Source: Synchiropus splendidus (taxonomy: Eukaryota; Chordata; Actinopteri; Syngnathiformes; Callionymidae). Taken from it: a stretch of 64,000 bases of DNA. Where the stretch lies: the NCBI RefSeq assembly GCF_027744825.2, contig NC_071339.1, positions 27,327,501 through 27,391,500 on the forward strand, in the 5' to 3' direction. Of the stretch, positions 30,181-41,962 are shown piece after piece; the first letter of the stretch is position 1, and each line of letters begins with the position of its first letter. The notes beneath the pieces were generated by a model that saw only the letters and a program-made list of their open reading frames with translations, made no database searches and was not told the origin of the DNA. The position numbers and the translations under genes were made by a program.

Positions 30181-31400
30181 ATGGCAGAATTGAAACTCTC
30201 TCGACTTTTGGATGGAACCAGGATCTGTTGAGAGATGGGAAAGAGTTATTTGACGCCCATGCTACTTATTGTGGCGAAGCTGAGGAAAAACAAAACTTCT
30301 TGGCTCAAGAAACTTCACACGGACAGTTCTGGCATCAGGGTTAATGAGGCAGAGAGACTATACTATTACTATACTGCTCGGACTCCTGAGACGATGTCAA
30401 ACAAAAACAAATTTTTGAAGCCAGAGAGCTGCCACTCGAGTTTGCACTGACTGGAACCGGAAGAGAACTTGGCAGGTGATAAACCCTAATTTTGGGCAGA
30501 GACAAAACAGAACCGATACCAAAGTAAAGCATATTATTTTTTTATTCAAATTAGACTTTGCTTTAGATGCATAATTTTAGATACCTTTTTCTTCCTACGC
30601 TTGTGGAAGGAGCAGAGGTGAGAGCAGCCGACTGGTCTCTCCAAGATAAGCAGCAATGATCAGGGCACCTATGATCCGGGCGGCTGTGCTCACCCCGCCC
30701 CTTCGACCAGCGACGGTGTTCCCCAAGGGCAGTGGCTGTGTGTAGGAGGGGCCACGAGCGGAACACCGCGCCGACGGAGTGTTGAGTCTCCGAAATTTCT
30801 GGTGGAGTGAGAGAGGTTCTGCGATGGATGAGCCTGTCCACAGGTGGGATGGTCACACCTCAGGAGAGAGGTCGAGCTCCAGGGGCGAGGGCATCATGCA
30901 TCGCACATCGCGCATGACGGCTGAGTGAAAGGGAACGCCGCACCGCAAATCCAAAACCTCCACCTGGCAGTAAGCTCTGTTCCGCACCACGTGCGATCCC
31001 AGTGCCAGTGGAGTGTCAGAACTGTGGCGGGAATAGTCCGGATTTCTTCCAGTTGTGGGCAGACAACATGCGGGCGTGCACCGTGTGTTGTCTCACCATG
31101 CAACACCAGCACGCCGTTAGTGAAGTGGGATGATTCTTGAACAGGCATCGGAGAGAGAGCTCAACTTCGATACGATGGGCGGCGGATGCCATGAGGCACA
31201 GGTGCAGATCAAACGGGAACCTGCCTGACTCCACCAAACGGAACTCATCCAACTCTGGGAACAGAGTCTCCGGATCCACGTCAGAGCAGCGCCTGGCTTT
31301 CGTCAAACTCATCCCATGGCTTGGAAGCAGAAAATTGTGGAACGGTTCGGCTGTTTGTAGGCCTGTCGCAGTGCCCTTCTCGGAGAGGATTAGTGTTGAA
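30181..31400 (-). repeat. DIRS-associated block, copy 2 (reverse)
   Basis: Inverted relative to 25531-26335 and longer. It abuts satellite array 2 at about 31400, mirroring the satellite-block junction at 25530. Confidence 0.55.
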
Positions 31401-33535
31401 TATACGAGAAAAACTGTTTTTCCGATAATTGCAGGTGAAATTTTCATGATTCGAGTAACCCCTCTAAGCAGTGAGTGACTTGTGCAGAAAACACGTTTTC
31501 AGCCCGAGGGACTGTGGTTTTCAGAACAACATAAAAATGTTGATAACTTTATCTTAGGTATGAGTTTTTAGCAAGAAAGAAAGTGGTTTCGCACCGGCAA
31601 AATGAAATTGTTCATAACCCCCTGAAATACAGTTCAGAAATGTAAGTTTAGGGTTGTATATACTAGAAAGAGTCTTTTTCCTATAGTTGCTCGTGATATT
31701 TTCATGTTCTGAGGCTATTTTGATCAGTGAGTGAACAGTGCAGAAAACGCATTTTCAGCCCGAATGACAGTGGTTTTCAGACCAACAAAAATAAAAATGT
31801 TACCTCGCTCAAAACACTTCGGACATGTTGAATTTGTTCGGCACCTACTAGAAAGATTGCTTCCGCTATAGTGCCAGGTGAAATTTTGATGTTCAGAGGC
31901 ATCCCTGAACAGTGAGTGAACAGTGCAGAAAACGTGTTTTCAGTCCGAGAGAGGCTCGGATTCTGACCAGGAAAAAAATAGTTGATAACCCCATGAAATA
32001 TATTTCAGAAATGTAGGTTTAGTGTTAATTATATTAGAAAGCGTGTTTTTCCTATAGTTGCAGGAGAAATTTTTATGTTCTCAGGTATCCCTGAGCAGTG
32101 AGTGAACAGTCCGTAAAATGCGTTTTCGGCCAAATAAAAGGTGGTTTAAAGACCGACAAAAATAAAAATGTTGATAACTCTCGGAAATCACTTTAGACAT
32201 GTTGAATTAGTTCATCACCCAGTAGAAATTCCATTTATGTTATAGAGGCAGTTGCAATTTTCATCTTCTGTGGAATCGCTTAGCAGTGAGTGAACAGTGC
32301 GTAAAAAGTGTTTTCAGACAAAGAGAAAGTGGGTTTCGGACCGTCAAAAATAAAATTGTTTATGACCCTTTAAAAACAGTTCAGAAATGTATGTTTAGTG
32401 TTGAATGTACTCGAAAGAGTGTTTTTCTAACAGTTGCAGGTGATATTTTCTTGTTCTGAGTGTATTCTGATAAGTGAGTGCACTGTGCAGAAAACTCTCC
32501 AGGCTCGGTTTCTGACCAGGAAAAAAAAAAGTTCAAAACTCCCTGAAATACAGTTCAGAAATGTAGCTTTAGTGTTAATTTTACGAGAAAGAGTGTTTTT
32601 TCTATAGTTGCAGGAGACATTTTCATGTTCTCAGGCATCCCTGAGCAGTGAGTGAACAGTGCATAAAACACGTTGTCAGCCAAAGGAATGGTGGTTTAAA
32701 GACCGATAAAAATAAAAATGTTGATAACTCTGTTAAATCACTTTAGTCAGGTTGAATTAGTTCTGCACCCAATAGAAATGCCTTTTTTTATTGTGGCAAG
32801 TGAAATTTTCATCTTCTGAGGAATCGTTGACCAGCGAGTGCACAGTATGTAAAACCCGTTTTCGGCCCGAGTTGTCAGAATTGACAAATAAAAAAATGTT
32901 ATTATCACTCTGAAATCACTTCTGTCATGTTGAATTAGTTCTGCAACTACTAGAAATACCACTTCTGGTGGAAATTCAGTTGAAATTTTCTTGTTCTGAG
33001 GCATCCCTGAGCAGTGAGTGAAGGTGTAGAAAACGCGTTTTCAGCGCGAGATATCCGACCAAAAAAAAAATAAAATTGTTGATTACACCCTGAAAATAGT
33101 TCAGTAACGTGGATTTAGTGCGGAATATATTCAAAAGAGTCTTTTTCCAACAGTTGCAGCTGATATTTTCATGCTCTGGGACTATTCTGATCACTGTGTG
33201 AACAGTGCAGTAAACGGGTTTTCACCCAAGCGAAGGTCGTTTTCGGAATCGACAAACATTAAAATGTTATCACTCTGAAACCACTTCAGACATGTTGAAT
33301 TAGTTCGGCACCTACTAGAATAACAGCTTCTGATATAGTGCCAGGTGAAATTTTTATGTTCTGAGACAGCCCTGAGCAGTGAGTGAACAGTGCAGAAAAC
33401 GCGTTTTCAGCACGAGGGACCTGTGTCTTTCAGAACAACATACATAAAATTGTTGATAACTCTCTGAAACCACTTCAGAGACGTTGAATTTGTTCTGCAG
33501 CTACGAAAAAGACCCCTTCTGCTAAGCTGGTGTGC
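31401..33535 (-). repeat. 188-bp satellite, array 2 (reverse)
   Basis: About eleven diverged units in reverse orientation, with recurring GTGAGTGAACAGTGCAGAAA and CGTTTTCAG landmarks. It is more diverged than arrays 1 and 3, suggesting an older array. Confidence 0.88.
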
Positions 33536-33537
33536 GC

Positions 33538-33968
33538 TCATGACTCCTGTTTGGACCTGGCTAGAATCAACGAGTAGTCCAAGTATGTCAGAATCCGCAG
33601 ACGCTGTCTTCTAAGTGGTTCGAGCAACGCCTCCACGCACTTGGCGAATTTACGAGGCACAAGACACTGGAGACCATGTTGTGGAAGTAGGAGTCTGCAA
33701 GATCTATGGAGGTCATCCACTCTCACACTCTGACACACTCCAGGAGTCTGCTGGTAGTCCGGAACCGCTGTCTGGTCATAAATTGGTTGAGGAGACTGAG
33801 ATCCAGAACAGGTCTCCACTCTCCTGTCTTCTTGGGTTCCAGGAAGTACCTGGAGTAATAGCCAGTGTAAGAGGATCGCATTGGTACTAGCTCGATTATT
33901 TCCTTTGACAGGAGAGCGTGGTCCTCCTCCATCAGACATGTTGTTTCTTTGAGTTCACTCAGGTCCAC
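33538..33968 (-). pseudogene. DIRS reverse transcriptase fragment
   Basis: Two overlapping minus-strand frames hold pieces of a reverse transcriptase: YYSRYFLEPKKTGEWRPVLD in one frame, and RLRILTYLDYSLILARS, at the place of the YLDD active-site box, in another. The second Asp of the box reads Tyr and the frames are shifted, so it is inactive. The pattern fits the DIRS reverse transcriptase. Confidence 0.6.
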
Positions 33969-34500
33969 GTGGTGTCGCAGAACCTGGAGGTTGACTGTGA
34001 AACTGAAGGGCGTGTCAATGATCGAGTATATTCTTGATCCATATGGGCAGGTGAGGACACAGGCGCTTTCAATTCAGAAGATACTCTGTCATGATAGGCG
34101 GCCTGAGCACAGGAGCGGACCCGGCCTCCAGGGCGGGTACAAGACGAAAGGGTCGTCGATGATCAGCGCCTACTCCTCTGGGGACTTCAGGTCCGGCTGG
34201 TTCTTCAAAAATAGATTCGCTTTTGTCAGCTGAGCCGTCAGAGGAAGTACCCCAAACTTGCAGTGTACCTGGATCTGACACTGCAATTCTCCTAAGATGG
34301 AGCCCCGAGGTACCGGCCCAATCGTCCTCAGAAAGAGATGACTCTCTAGATGACAACGTCCTGCTTGCCTCTGAGAGGTTTGGAGGGCTGCAGAGTCACA
34401 GACGGACATCCCATCAGACATCGCACGAGGGAGCTGAGAACAGAGCAGGTCTCGCACGCAGCGCGGTGGCTTTCGCGGTCCTCTGGCGACCCCTGCTGGA
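33969..34500 (-). mobile_element. DIRS-like fragment, continued
   Basis: This shares the CAGAAAGAGATGACTCTCTA and CTTGCCTCTGAGAGGTTTGG segments with 29950-30010, so it is another copy of the same DIRS 5' region. No intact frame. Confidence 0.5.
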
Positions 34501-35330
34501 AACTGCCGAGTCTGTGGAATCAGAAGAGTTAATGGCAGAATTTAAACTCTCCTGACTTTTGGTTGGAAACGGAATCTGTTGAGAGACGGGAAAGAGTTAT
34601 TTTACGCCTACGCTTCTTATTGTGCCGAAGCTGAGGAAAAACATAACTTCTTGGCTCCAGATACTTCCAAAGGATGTCAGGGATAAGGAGGCAGAGAGTC
34701 TGTTACTATACTGCTTGGTCTCCTGAGACAATGTCAAACAAAAAAAAAAAAAAATGAAGCCAGAGTTCGCACTGACTGGAACCGGAAGAGAACTTGGCAG
34801 GTGATAAACTCTCATTTTGGGCAGAGAAAAAACAGACTCGATACCAAAGTAATGCATCTTATTTTTTATTCAAGTTAGACTTTGGTTTAGATGCATACTT
34901 TTAGATACAAAGTTCTTTCTACGCTTTTGGAGGGAGCAGATGTGAGAGCAGCCGACTGGTCTCTCCAAGAGGAGCAGCGATGATCAGCGCGGCTATTATA
35001 CGGCTGTTCCTCCCGGGCAGCAGCTATGTGTGGAGGAAGCGCTGCGAGTAGAGCACCACGCCGATGGACTGTTGAATCTCCAAAATCTCAGGTGGAGTAA
35101 GAAAGGTTCTGTGATGGATGAGCCTGTCCATGGAGCTCATAAAGAGCGCAATGATGTTCTCAAGTGCTATGAGCCGGTTGCCGACAGCGTAGACGCCATT
35201 CTACTGTGCGAAAGTGGCTCTGTCAACGCCGGGTGGGATGGTCCCTCCTCAGGGGGGGCTCCGTACCTGACCACGTGCGGGCCTAGTGCCAGTGGAGTTT
35301 CAGAGCTGCACCGGGAATAGTCCGGATTGA
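34501..35330 (-). repeat. DIRS-associated block, copy 3 (reverse)
   Basis: Same family and orientation as copy 2. Its right edge joins the segment repeated from 28489-28672. Confidence 0.55.
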
Positions 35331-35336
35331 ATTGGA

Positions 35337-35520
35337 CTAGCAGTGGATGTTTACCCAACAGACGGCAGTCCACACCCATTTGGCATTATATCCTTTGAGT
35401 GTTGCAGTTGCTTTAGGATTTCGAATAGTGAACTGCATTTCGGGGGACAGAGGACTGCCTGCTAAGCTTGAAGTAGCCACACTTTGAGGGGACGCCCCAG
35501 GATCGGAGGTCCGCTCATAA
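35337..35520 (-). repeat. Repeat of 28489-28672
   Basis: About 184 bp with shared TAGCAGTGGATGTTTACCCA and AGAGGACTGCCTGCTAA. Same orientation as the copy at 28.5 kb. Confidence 0.8.
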
Positions 35521-35644
35521 TTTTTGCTAGGAATATTACACCAGCCTTTCTACTTCACTGGAAGTGCCAGGGCACTCCGCAAAATGTGATTGTGAAATTA
35601 CCGAGGCGTGAGTGAGTGACTCTGTAATTGTGAAATTGCAGCCG

Positions 35645-36080
35645 AAGCTGGCGCATCTGGCACAACAAGAGAAGAAGCTTGAGACCTGAAGACGAGCGGA
35701 GTGCCTTGTCTGGACCATGAAAACTTCAGGCAGGACTGAGGTCTCATCGCAGTCAGGGGAGAATGATTGCCGCGTGCCGTGACGCGCTGGTCTTTCATAG
35801 CTAGTGATGCCGACATCCTCCTATTCACGGGAGCAACGCCATTTAGCTTCAGTCGAGCACCGAGGCATGTCGGACTTCATGCGGTAAACTGCAGGGTCGC
35901 CGTCTACCTGTAAATTCTTACCGGTCACATGCACACCCGGAGTCGGCGAATCTGGCACATCAAGCGATGAAGCTTGAGACTTGAAGAGGTGCGGAGCGGC
36001 TCATCTGGACCACGGAAACTTCTGGTAGGACTGAGGTCTCGTTGCAGTCACGGCAGAGACTTGTCGCATCAGCGCAGGAG
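35645..36080. repeat. Tandem duplication, about 300-bp spacing
   Basis: Segments at about 35645-35780 and 35945-36075 share ATCTGGCACA, GAAGCTTGAGAC and GGACTGAGGTCTC. No gene seen. Confidence 0.65.
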
Positions 36081-36359
36081 CGGATTTAAAGGCAGGTGAC
36101 TCAGCGCTTGTCATGCTCCGAGCGTGGACGTCGGAATCTTCGGCAGCAGCTTCTCCCCGGGCAGTCAGCTGACCGGAGGAAATTTCTGTTTGTGTGGAAA
36201 ATTTGCTTTAAATAAAACAATTGCTTGAAGCATAGTATTTGCGTTTTTTTTTATTTTTATTTTTTTATTCGTATTGAATTCGCTCCTTCCAGCGCCTCGG
36301 CCTCGAGCGCTAATCCGGGCCTTGTCGCCTGGGGTCCTGTCCGCGAACCTGGTGACACT

Positions 36360-36570
36360 GCTCAATGATGGTCCGGACATTTGATTCGTTCTCCCAAGTG
36401 GGTTGAAGTGACACACCCTGTGATAGCCGAAGCGGAAAGGAAAACACACAGGAGGTATCAACACAGCAGGTTTTATTCACGGTTCCAACTTCCAACAAAC
36501 CGGATGATGACACGGCAACATAACAAGAGCGCCCCCAAGTTGTGACCCCAAATAATCCCATGACACATCA
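36360..36570 (-). mobile_element. Probable 3' LTR of Gypsy element
   Basis: On the minus strand the sequence after the pol end runs from about TGTTATGATGTGTCATGG, through an AATAAA signal (GTGAATAAAACCTGCTG), to a CACAGGGTGTGTCA region. This looks like a short LTR, but the exact borders and a 5' partner were not found. Confidence 0.35.
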
Positions 36571-37083
36571 TAACACCTCTTCGCCAAACTGTTCACGTCT
36601 TCCAACTTCACTCCCAAAACCCATGTCCCCAAAACCACCATAAACACTTGGGTAAGCCTAAAACTTAATAAAATAATAAAACAGTCATAAAATAGAATGC
36701 AACTTAAACGACTAACCCAAAACAAAACAAAACAAAAACATGCCTCTTTACGCTAAAGAATAAGAAAATTGCAAGCACCTTGGTCCAAAACTTTTATCTC
36801 CTTTTCCACTTTTTGAACATTGTCATTCAGATACACTGGGGGATTCCTGTTCTTTTGTGGTCGTACTCTTCCTTGAGACGGTGAGCATACCAGATCACTG
36901 TCGGTCTGTTTTTTTTTTTTTTTTTTTAGACTGACTTCTTCACTGTTCCCTTCACTTGTCTCAGTCTCCAGTGAGATCCCATCCCCAAGTGGATTCTCCA
37001 CTTTGACATCCTCCACAGTGGGCGCGGAGGATGTCTGACCTGTTAAAATGGACAGTTTCCCACTGAAAACCTGGTCTACGAGT

Positions 37084-37722
37084 CTACGCAGTTTGCCCAT
37101 TTCCCAGCACCATTGTGTAGGAGACTGGTCCTGTGCATTCCTGTATTAACCCTGGAACCCACTTAGACCCATAACCATAGTTTTTTGTGAACATCCGGTC
37201 ACCTGTCTGAAAACTTCTGAACCGAGCATGTTGATCATGCTGAACTTTCTGGTTTGCCAGTTTCAGTTCCACTTTCGTCTTCAAATTTGGGTATATCAGA
37301 TCCAACATGCACCTCAACTTCCTCCCCATCTGATAACTGAATAAAGCTCTACTCAGTTTGGTTTCCGGAGAATCACCGGATGTTTTTTTCATCAACTGTT
37401 TGAACGTTTGTATCGCTCTCTCTGCCATCCCATTAGAAGAAGGATGATACGGTGCTGATGTGACATGAGTGATCCCATTGCGTGCCAAAAGCTCTTTAGT
37501 GTGTTCGCTCACAAAACACTGGGCATTATCTGACACTATCATTTCTGGGATACCATGAGTGCTGAAACTGGCCCTCAAGCAGTTCACAGTAGCCACTGCA
37601 GATGCTGATGAAACAGGGTAGACCTCCAACCACTTTGAATGTGCATCAATCACCACCACTGCTTCAACATCAGACCACATCCTGTTTCCGGAATCACCAC
37701 ACAGCACCCCCACAGTACACAC
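37084..37722 (-). pseudogene. Gypsy integrase core
   Basis: A 212-codon minus-strand frame with an rve core. The Asp/Asp/Glu positions are visible in VVIDAHSKWLEV, VSDNAQCF and MAERAIQTFK. The zinc-binding domain that should precede it is missing between this frame and the RNase H frame. The downstream tail shows RPQKNRNPPVYLN, typical of vertebrate Gypsy pol ends. Confidence 0.75.
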
Positions 37723-37750
37723 CCATCTTGTACATTCAGCTCCTGTTGCT

Positions 37751-38122
37751 TCATAGTGTATGGCCTGAAAGCAACATCGAGGTTACAGGGCCACCCTCTG
37801 AGTATGTATTCACGGACTGGTGCGAGTACGGGGTCTTCACTGGTCCACGATGGTTACGAAGCTCTTCCGAGTTGACCACTGAACTCTGATCCTGCTCTAC
37901 CATCAATACCTGGTCTTCTGAGTCTGGATCCCCAGTTTTCTCTGGAAGTGGAAGTCTACTGAGAGCATCTGCGTTTGCATTGTCCTGTCCACGTCGGTAC
38001 ACCACGGCATATTCATTTGCTCTTAACAGAATAGCGCATCTCATGATCCTCTGAGAACTCATGTGTGGCACAGCTTTTCCTTCATGAAACAGACTGATTA
38101 AGGGCTTATGGTCTGTGTACAA
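37751..38122 (-). pseudogene. Gypsy RNase H region
   Basis: The minus-strand frame YTDHKPLISLFHEGKAVPHM followed by NANADALSRLPLP matches the end of Gypsy RNase H. It is separated from upstream RT pieces by frameshifts. Confidence 0.7.
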
Positions 38123-38530
38123 ATCACAAATTTACATCCACACAAATATTTGTGGAAGTACTGCACCCAAAAAATAACTGCTGATAACTCCCATCTTTAT
38201 CCAACTGCGAATAGTTTTTTTGTGCTGCTGTGAGTGTGCGTGAGGCATATCCAATAGGCTTTTCTGCTCCTTTTCCAGCCTATGTGCCAAGACTGCCCCC
38301 ACCCCATAAGGTGAGGTATCACATGACAGTGCCAGTTCTTTTTGTTCATCATAATGAACCAACACTTAAACGCTTTGTTGTAACTTTTTTGCCTGCTTAA
38401 AAGCCTCTTCTTGCTCAACCTCCCACCTTCGTTTCTCATCTTTCCTCAGTAACTTGTGTAATGGAGAGAGCACAGTAGACAAGTTTGGCAAGAATTTGTT
38501 ATAAAAGCTTAGCAGACCTAGAAAAGCTTT

Positions 38531-38565
38531 AACCCTCATATTATGCTTAGGGTCAATTTGACCGA
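38531..38565 (+). repeat. piggyBac-like terminus fragment
   Basis: TTAACCCTCATATTATGCTT then AGGGTCAATTTGACC resembles the ends of piggyBac-type MITEs found in fish. It marks the point where the Gypsy element is cut. No matching opposite end was identified. Confidence 0.35.
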
Positions 38566-38649
38566 TATCCGTTTTTGTGTTGAAAAAAGTAGTGGTTATC
38601 CTGACTTTTTCTTCATGAAATCTTGTGACTTTTCCTCATCAAGGGTCAT

Positions 38650-38935
38650 GAGAGAGAAGAAGGATACACCAAAATGTCAAAATTGTTTGATTTATGGCCC
38701 TGGAGATAATAAAACACCTCCCCTTCCGGAGGTAATAAAACCACCCCCTCCCCCTTTTTATATAAAAAAGAAATTCAAATAATAACCCCTCCCCTTTTTT
38801 ATATAAAAAGAAATTAAAATAATAACCCCTCCCCTTTTTATATAAAAAGAAATTAAAATAATACCCCTCCCCCTTTTTTATATCAACAGGGAATTAAAAT
38901 TATAACCCTCCCCCTTGTTTTATGACAGGAAGGGT
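38650..38935 (-). repeat. AT/GGGGAGGG minisatellite element, copy 2
   Basis: Reverse-oriented relative of 8715-8900, with four to five tandem units of about 40 bp (CCCCTCCCCTTTTTATATAA type) and the same unique tail (GGCCATAAATCAAAC on the minus strand). It lies immediately left of Polinton copy 2. Confidence 0.75.
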
Positions 38936-39026
38936 AATAATTAACCCTATCATTCCTTGTTTTATAACAGGAAGGAAAATAACAAAAGGGAGGGTTCTGA
39001 CCGCTGAATAAACATCGACCTGTGTG

Positions 39027-39034
39027 TATATATA
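39027..39034 (+). promoter_or_regulatory. TATA-like box before X1 gene
   Basis: TATATATA about 57 nt upstream of ATG 39091, in a stretch that is otherwise GC-balanced. Confidence 0.35.
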
Positions 39035-39090
39035 TGTAACCTTCAGACCGTCGCAAGGAGCAAGGAACCGGCAAACACAACCAACTCGCA

Positions 39091-39789
39091 ATGTCTATCC
39101 CTACAACGGCGTGTGGATCACCAGTGATCAGCGAGACAGCTGTGACTGTTATTGAGGACCCGTGGATGGGTGCTGGGGCTCCCCGTAAATCTGTAATGTA
39201 CCTACGGCGTACGCAGGCGCCGCCCGGGGAATCTTTGCAGGATGAGTGGTCTCTAGAGCCTTACGGACGTTGAGGGAGATGGGGGTACGCGTTTAAGTAT
39301 GAAACAGCTGAATTGTACATTTATCAACTGGATGACAACGAAACCTTGAGTGCCTATACGGAGATGGCCGTGTTATCATCTAACGACTGGGGTGTGCTGA
39401 GAGAGGTGAAGCCGGAAAATTTTCCAAGGGCTGAAGAAGAAGAACAACAACAACAACGTCAGAAGGCTGGAGCTGTGTCTAACAAACCTGATCGAACGGA
39501 GAGGATGCCGTCCTTTGTGGCTATATGGCTGGCTAAAATCTCAGGATCAGGACGATGGTCCTTCAGAGCCCTCCATAAAGTATCAACAGGAGTCACGGGT
39601 GAAGAAGAAGAAGATTTCGTCCTGGAGTATTTTAATTCTGATTGCGGTGTATTTCGTACTCTGTTAACCATACCTTTGGATGCTTGGAGTGAAAAAAACC
39701 GCGAGATTTCTGCAAAAATCGACGGCCTCTTCTACCATAGCCGCTTATGGGTTGATACCCTTGTGTTGAAAAAAGCACTGACCTTTTAG
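39091..39789 (+). pseudogene. Polinton gene X1, one in-frame stop
   Basis: The frame from ATG 39091 is open to 39789 except for one TGA at 39271-39273; codons on both sides are in the same frame. The encoded product would be about 232 residues. The middle has a Glu/Gln-rich stretch (AEEEEQQQQRQKAG) and the C-terminal part matches the truncated copy 1 gene. I recognise no domain. It could instead be two genes, 39091-39273 and 39313-39789. Confidence 0.5.
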
Positions 39790-39896
39790 TCGCGCCCTTT
39801 GGACCGCCTACTGGCTGGCGGTTGTTATAAAGAGGGTGTTTTCCAGAGCGACACCCTGCAGACGTATCCAGCGGAACAAACGCATCCAGGAAAACA

Positions 39897-40718
39897 ATGA
39901 GGACCGAAGGTGTTCCGAGACGTATTGCCACTATCTTCCTCGGAGCTGCTACAGGCGGTGCTGGGTACGGAATGAACAACCCCTCGCCGACCCGTCTACT
40001 TCCTGTGGTAGAAGACGTTACAGGTGATGGTCATGAGTACGAGGGTTCTAACAACGGCATGGCGGACGGAGCCTGTCCTTCATTGACCATCAAAGACGAC
40101 ACAGACGACTCTGATGCAAGTGAAATGGAAGACGTGGACGATGAAGAGGAACCTGTAGGGAGAGCAACAACCTCCTGTCCCGAGAACGGAACTGTCTGCG
40201 TGCATCCGCCTGCTTCATCCTCAGCTTCTCAAGACCAAGAACCAGCAGCTAATGATGAAACGGATGGATGGATAAGCGGTTTCTTCCTGAAAGCTGTAAA
40301 GACAGTTGTATTTCATCTACTAGGTAAAATCATGCGCAGATATTGGAGGGAGATCTGCTACGGCTGCCAAGTAGACCATCCGAGCCAAGTACAACACAGC
40401 TGTCTTGAAGAGTTGGAGGATGATTTCTACAGCCTTAACTTCTACCCGTTGATGAAGAGACTCTGTAACAACAACTTTCTGCCTGCTATACAACACTACT
40501 TGACCCTGAATGACGTACAACCGGAGAAAATGAGAACCAAGGCTACGGCTGAGACAGTCTTGCTCGAAATGAGGTCTCCAAAATCAAGCGTCTGGAACGA
40601 ATACATCAAACACAAGCCAGAGGATCTTCTAATTGAACGTCTGGAATCAGCAAGTAGAATCTGGAATAGAACGCCGGTCCTGGGCAATGTCACAAACACG
40701 AGATACCCTCGTATGTGA
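39897..40718 (+). CDS. Polinton gene X2 (acidic, Cys/His motif), intact
   Basis: An intact 273-codon frame. Residues about 66-87 are strongly acidic. At residues 154-169 lies C-x2-C-x3-H-x5-H-x-C (CYGCQVDHPSQVQHSC), a possible metal-binding site, preceded by a hydrophobic/basic helix (FFLKAVKTVVFHLLGKIM). The C-terminal part is helical and charged. The gene lies between X1 and integrase. The role is unknown; a DNA-binding or regulatory function is only a guess. Confidence 0.65.
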   Translation: MRTEGVPRRIATIFLGAATGGAGYGMNNPSPTRLLPVVEDVTGDGHEYEGSNNGMADGACPSLTIKDDTDDSDASEMEDVDDEEEPVGRATTSCPENGTVCVHPPASSSASQDQEPAANDETDGWISGFFLKAVKTVVFHLLGKIMRRYWREICYGCQVDHPSQVQHSCLEELEDDFYSLNFYPLMKRLCNNNFLPAIQHYLTLNDVQPEKMRTKATAETVLLEMRSPKSSVWNEYIKHKPEDLLIERLESASRIWNRTPVLGNVTNTRYPRM

Positions 40719-40848
40719 TATTTTTTATTTTATTTTTTTGCTTTTACTGTCTTTGTATAACTTTACGATCGAATCCTGACATAACCTGTTTAATAAAAAA
40801 ACATTAAGAAGGATATTCGGATCTCGGCTCATTCATTTCTCATTTAAC

Positions 40849-41928
40849 ATGTCGGTGAAACACATCATTAAAAGAGTTTATTACAATCCTCTTCACCCCG
40901 GGAGCTACGGAGGCGCGGAACGACTTCGTCAAGGGGTGCAGGTTGAGACTGGAAAACCAGTCAGTTCTAAATCTATTAAAGATTTTTTATCAAAACAGGA
41001 TGCTTACACCCTGCATAAACCGGCCAGAGTAAACTTTCCGAGAAACAGAGTATTTGTTCACAGGCCGCTTCAACAATTCCAGGCCGACCTATGCGACATG
41101 CAGGCGTTGGCTAGATATAACGACGATCAAAATTACTTGTTGACCGTTATAGATGTATTTTCAAAGAAGGCCTATGTACGCGTTTTAAAAAGAAAGACTG
41201 CGATTGAGACAATGAAGGCGTTTGAATCAGTGCTGGATGAGAGCGGGACGCCTGCAAAGCTACAGACGGATGATGGGAAAGCATTTTTTAGCAAGAGTTT
41301 CCGGGCTTTGATGGAAAGGAAGAGAATTATTCATTTTTCAACAGCGAGTGACTTTAAGGCCTCTGTGGTTGAGAGATTTAACCGCACTCTTAAAAATCGG
41401 ATGTGGAGATATTTTACAGCTAAAAACACTCTACGTTACATCGAAGTTTTACAGGATCTAGTAAAGAGTTATAATCACAGCTATCACAGTAGTATAAAAA
41501 TGACACCGATGGAAGTAACTAAAGAAAATACTCTGCAAGTGTTTGACAATCTTTACATTAGACCGTCGAAAGGTCGACAGAAGCCGAAATTTAAGGAGGG
41601 CGATCATGTTAGGATATCAAAACTACGAGGTATATTTGACAAAAAGTATGAGCAGAGTTTTACAGACGAGATATTTACGATAACTGAATGTATTCACCGC
41701 AACCCGTCTGTGTATAAATTGAAAGATTTCGACGGCGAACCCATCCAGGGGTCATTTTATGATCAAGAATTACAAAAAGTACAACTCGATAAGGATAAAG
41801 TATTTCACGTAGAAAAGATTCTCAAGGAACGCTGCGTTAAAGGAGAGAGACAGGTCTTTGTCTAGTGGAAGAACTGGCCTGAAAAATTCAACAGTTGGGT
41901 AAAAGCTTCAGATATAAAAAATATATAA
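40849..41928 (+). pseudogene. Polinton integrase, chromodomain cut by stop
   Basis: One frame from ATG 40849 runs 338 codons to TAG 41863-41865. The frame is open beyond it to TAA 41926-41928. Copy 1 has CAG at the TAG position, so this is a point nonsense change. The rve core is complete: D80 in QADLCDM, D141 in LQTDDGK, E175 in VVERFN (33 residues between the last two). The last part of the chromodomain lies after the stop. The truncated protein keeps the catalytic core. Confidence 0.85.
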
Positions 41929-41962
41929 GACGATCCTTCTTTACACCAGACGTCATATCATC

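Larger units (their letters stand above)
36753..38530 (-). mobile_element. Gypsy-type LTR retrotransposon, broken
   Basis: The minus strand carries, in order, the end of reverse transcriptase (38132-38530), RNase H-like sequence with TDHKPLISLF (38122-37751), the integrase core (37722-37084) and the pol C-terminus (37100-36753). All are separated by frame breaks. The 5' part is cut off at about 38530. Confidence 0.8.
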
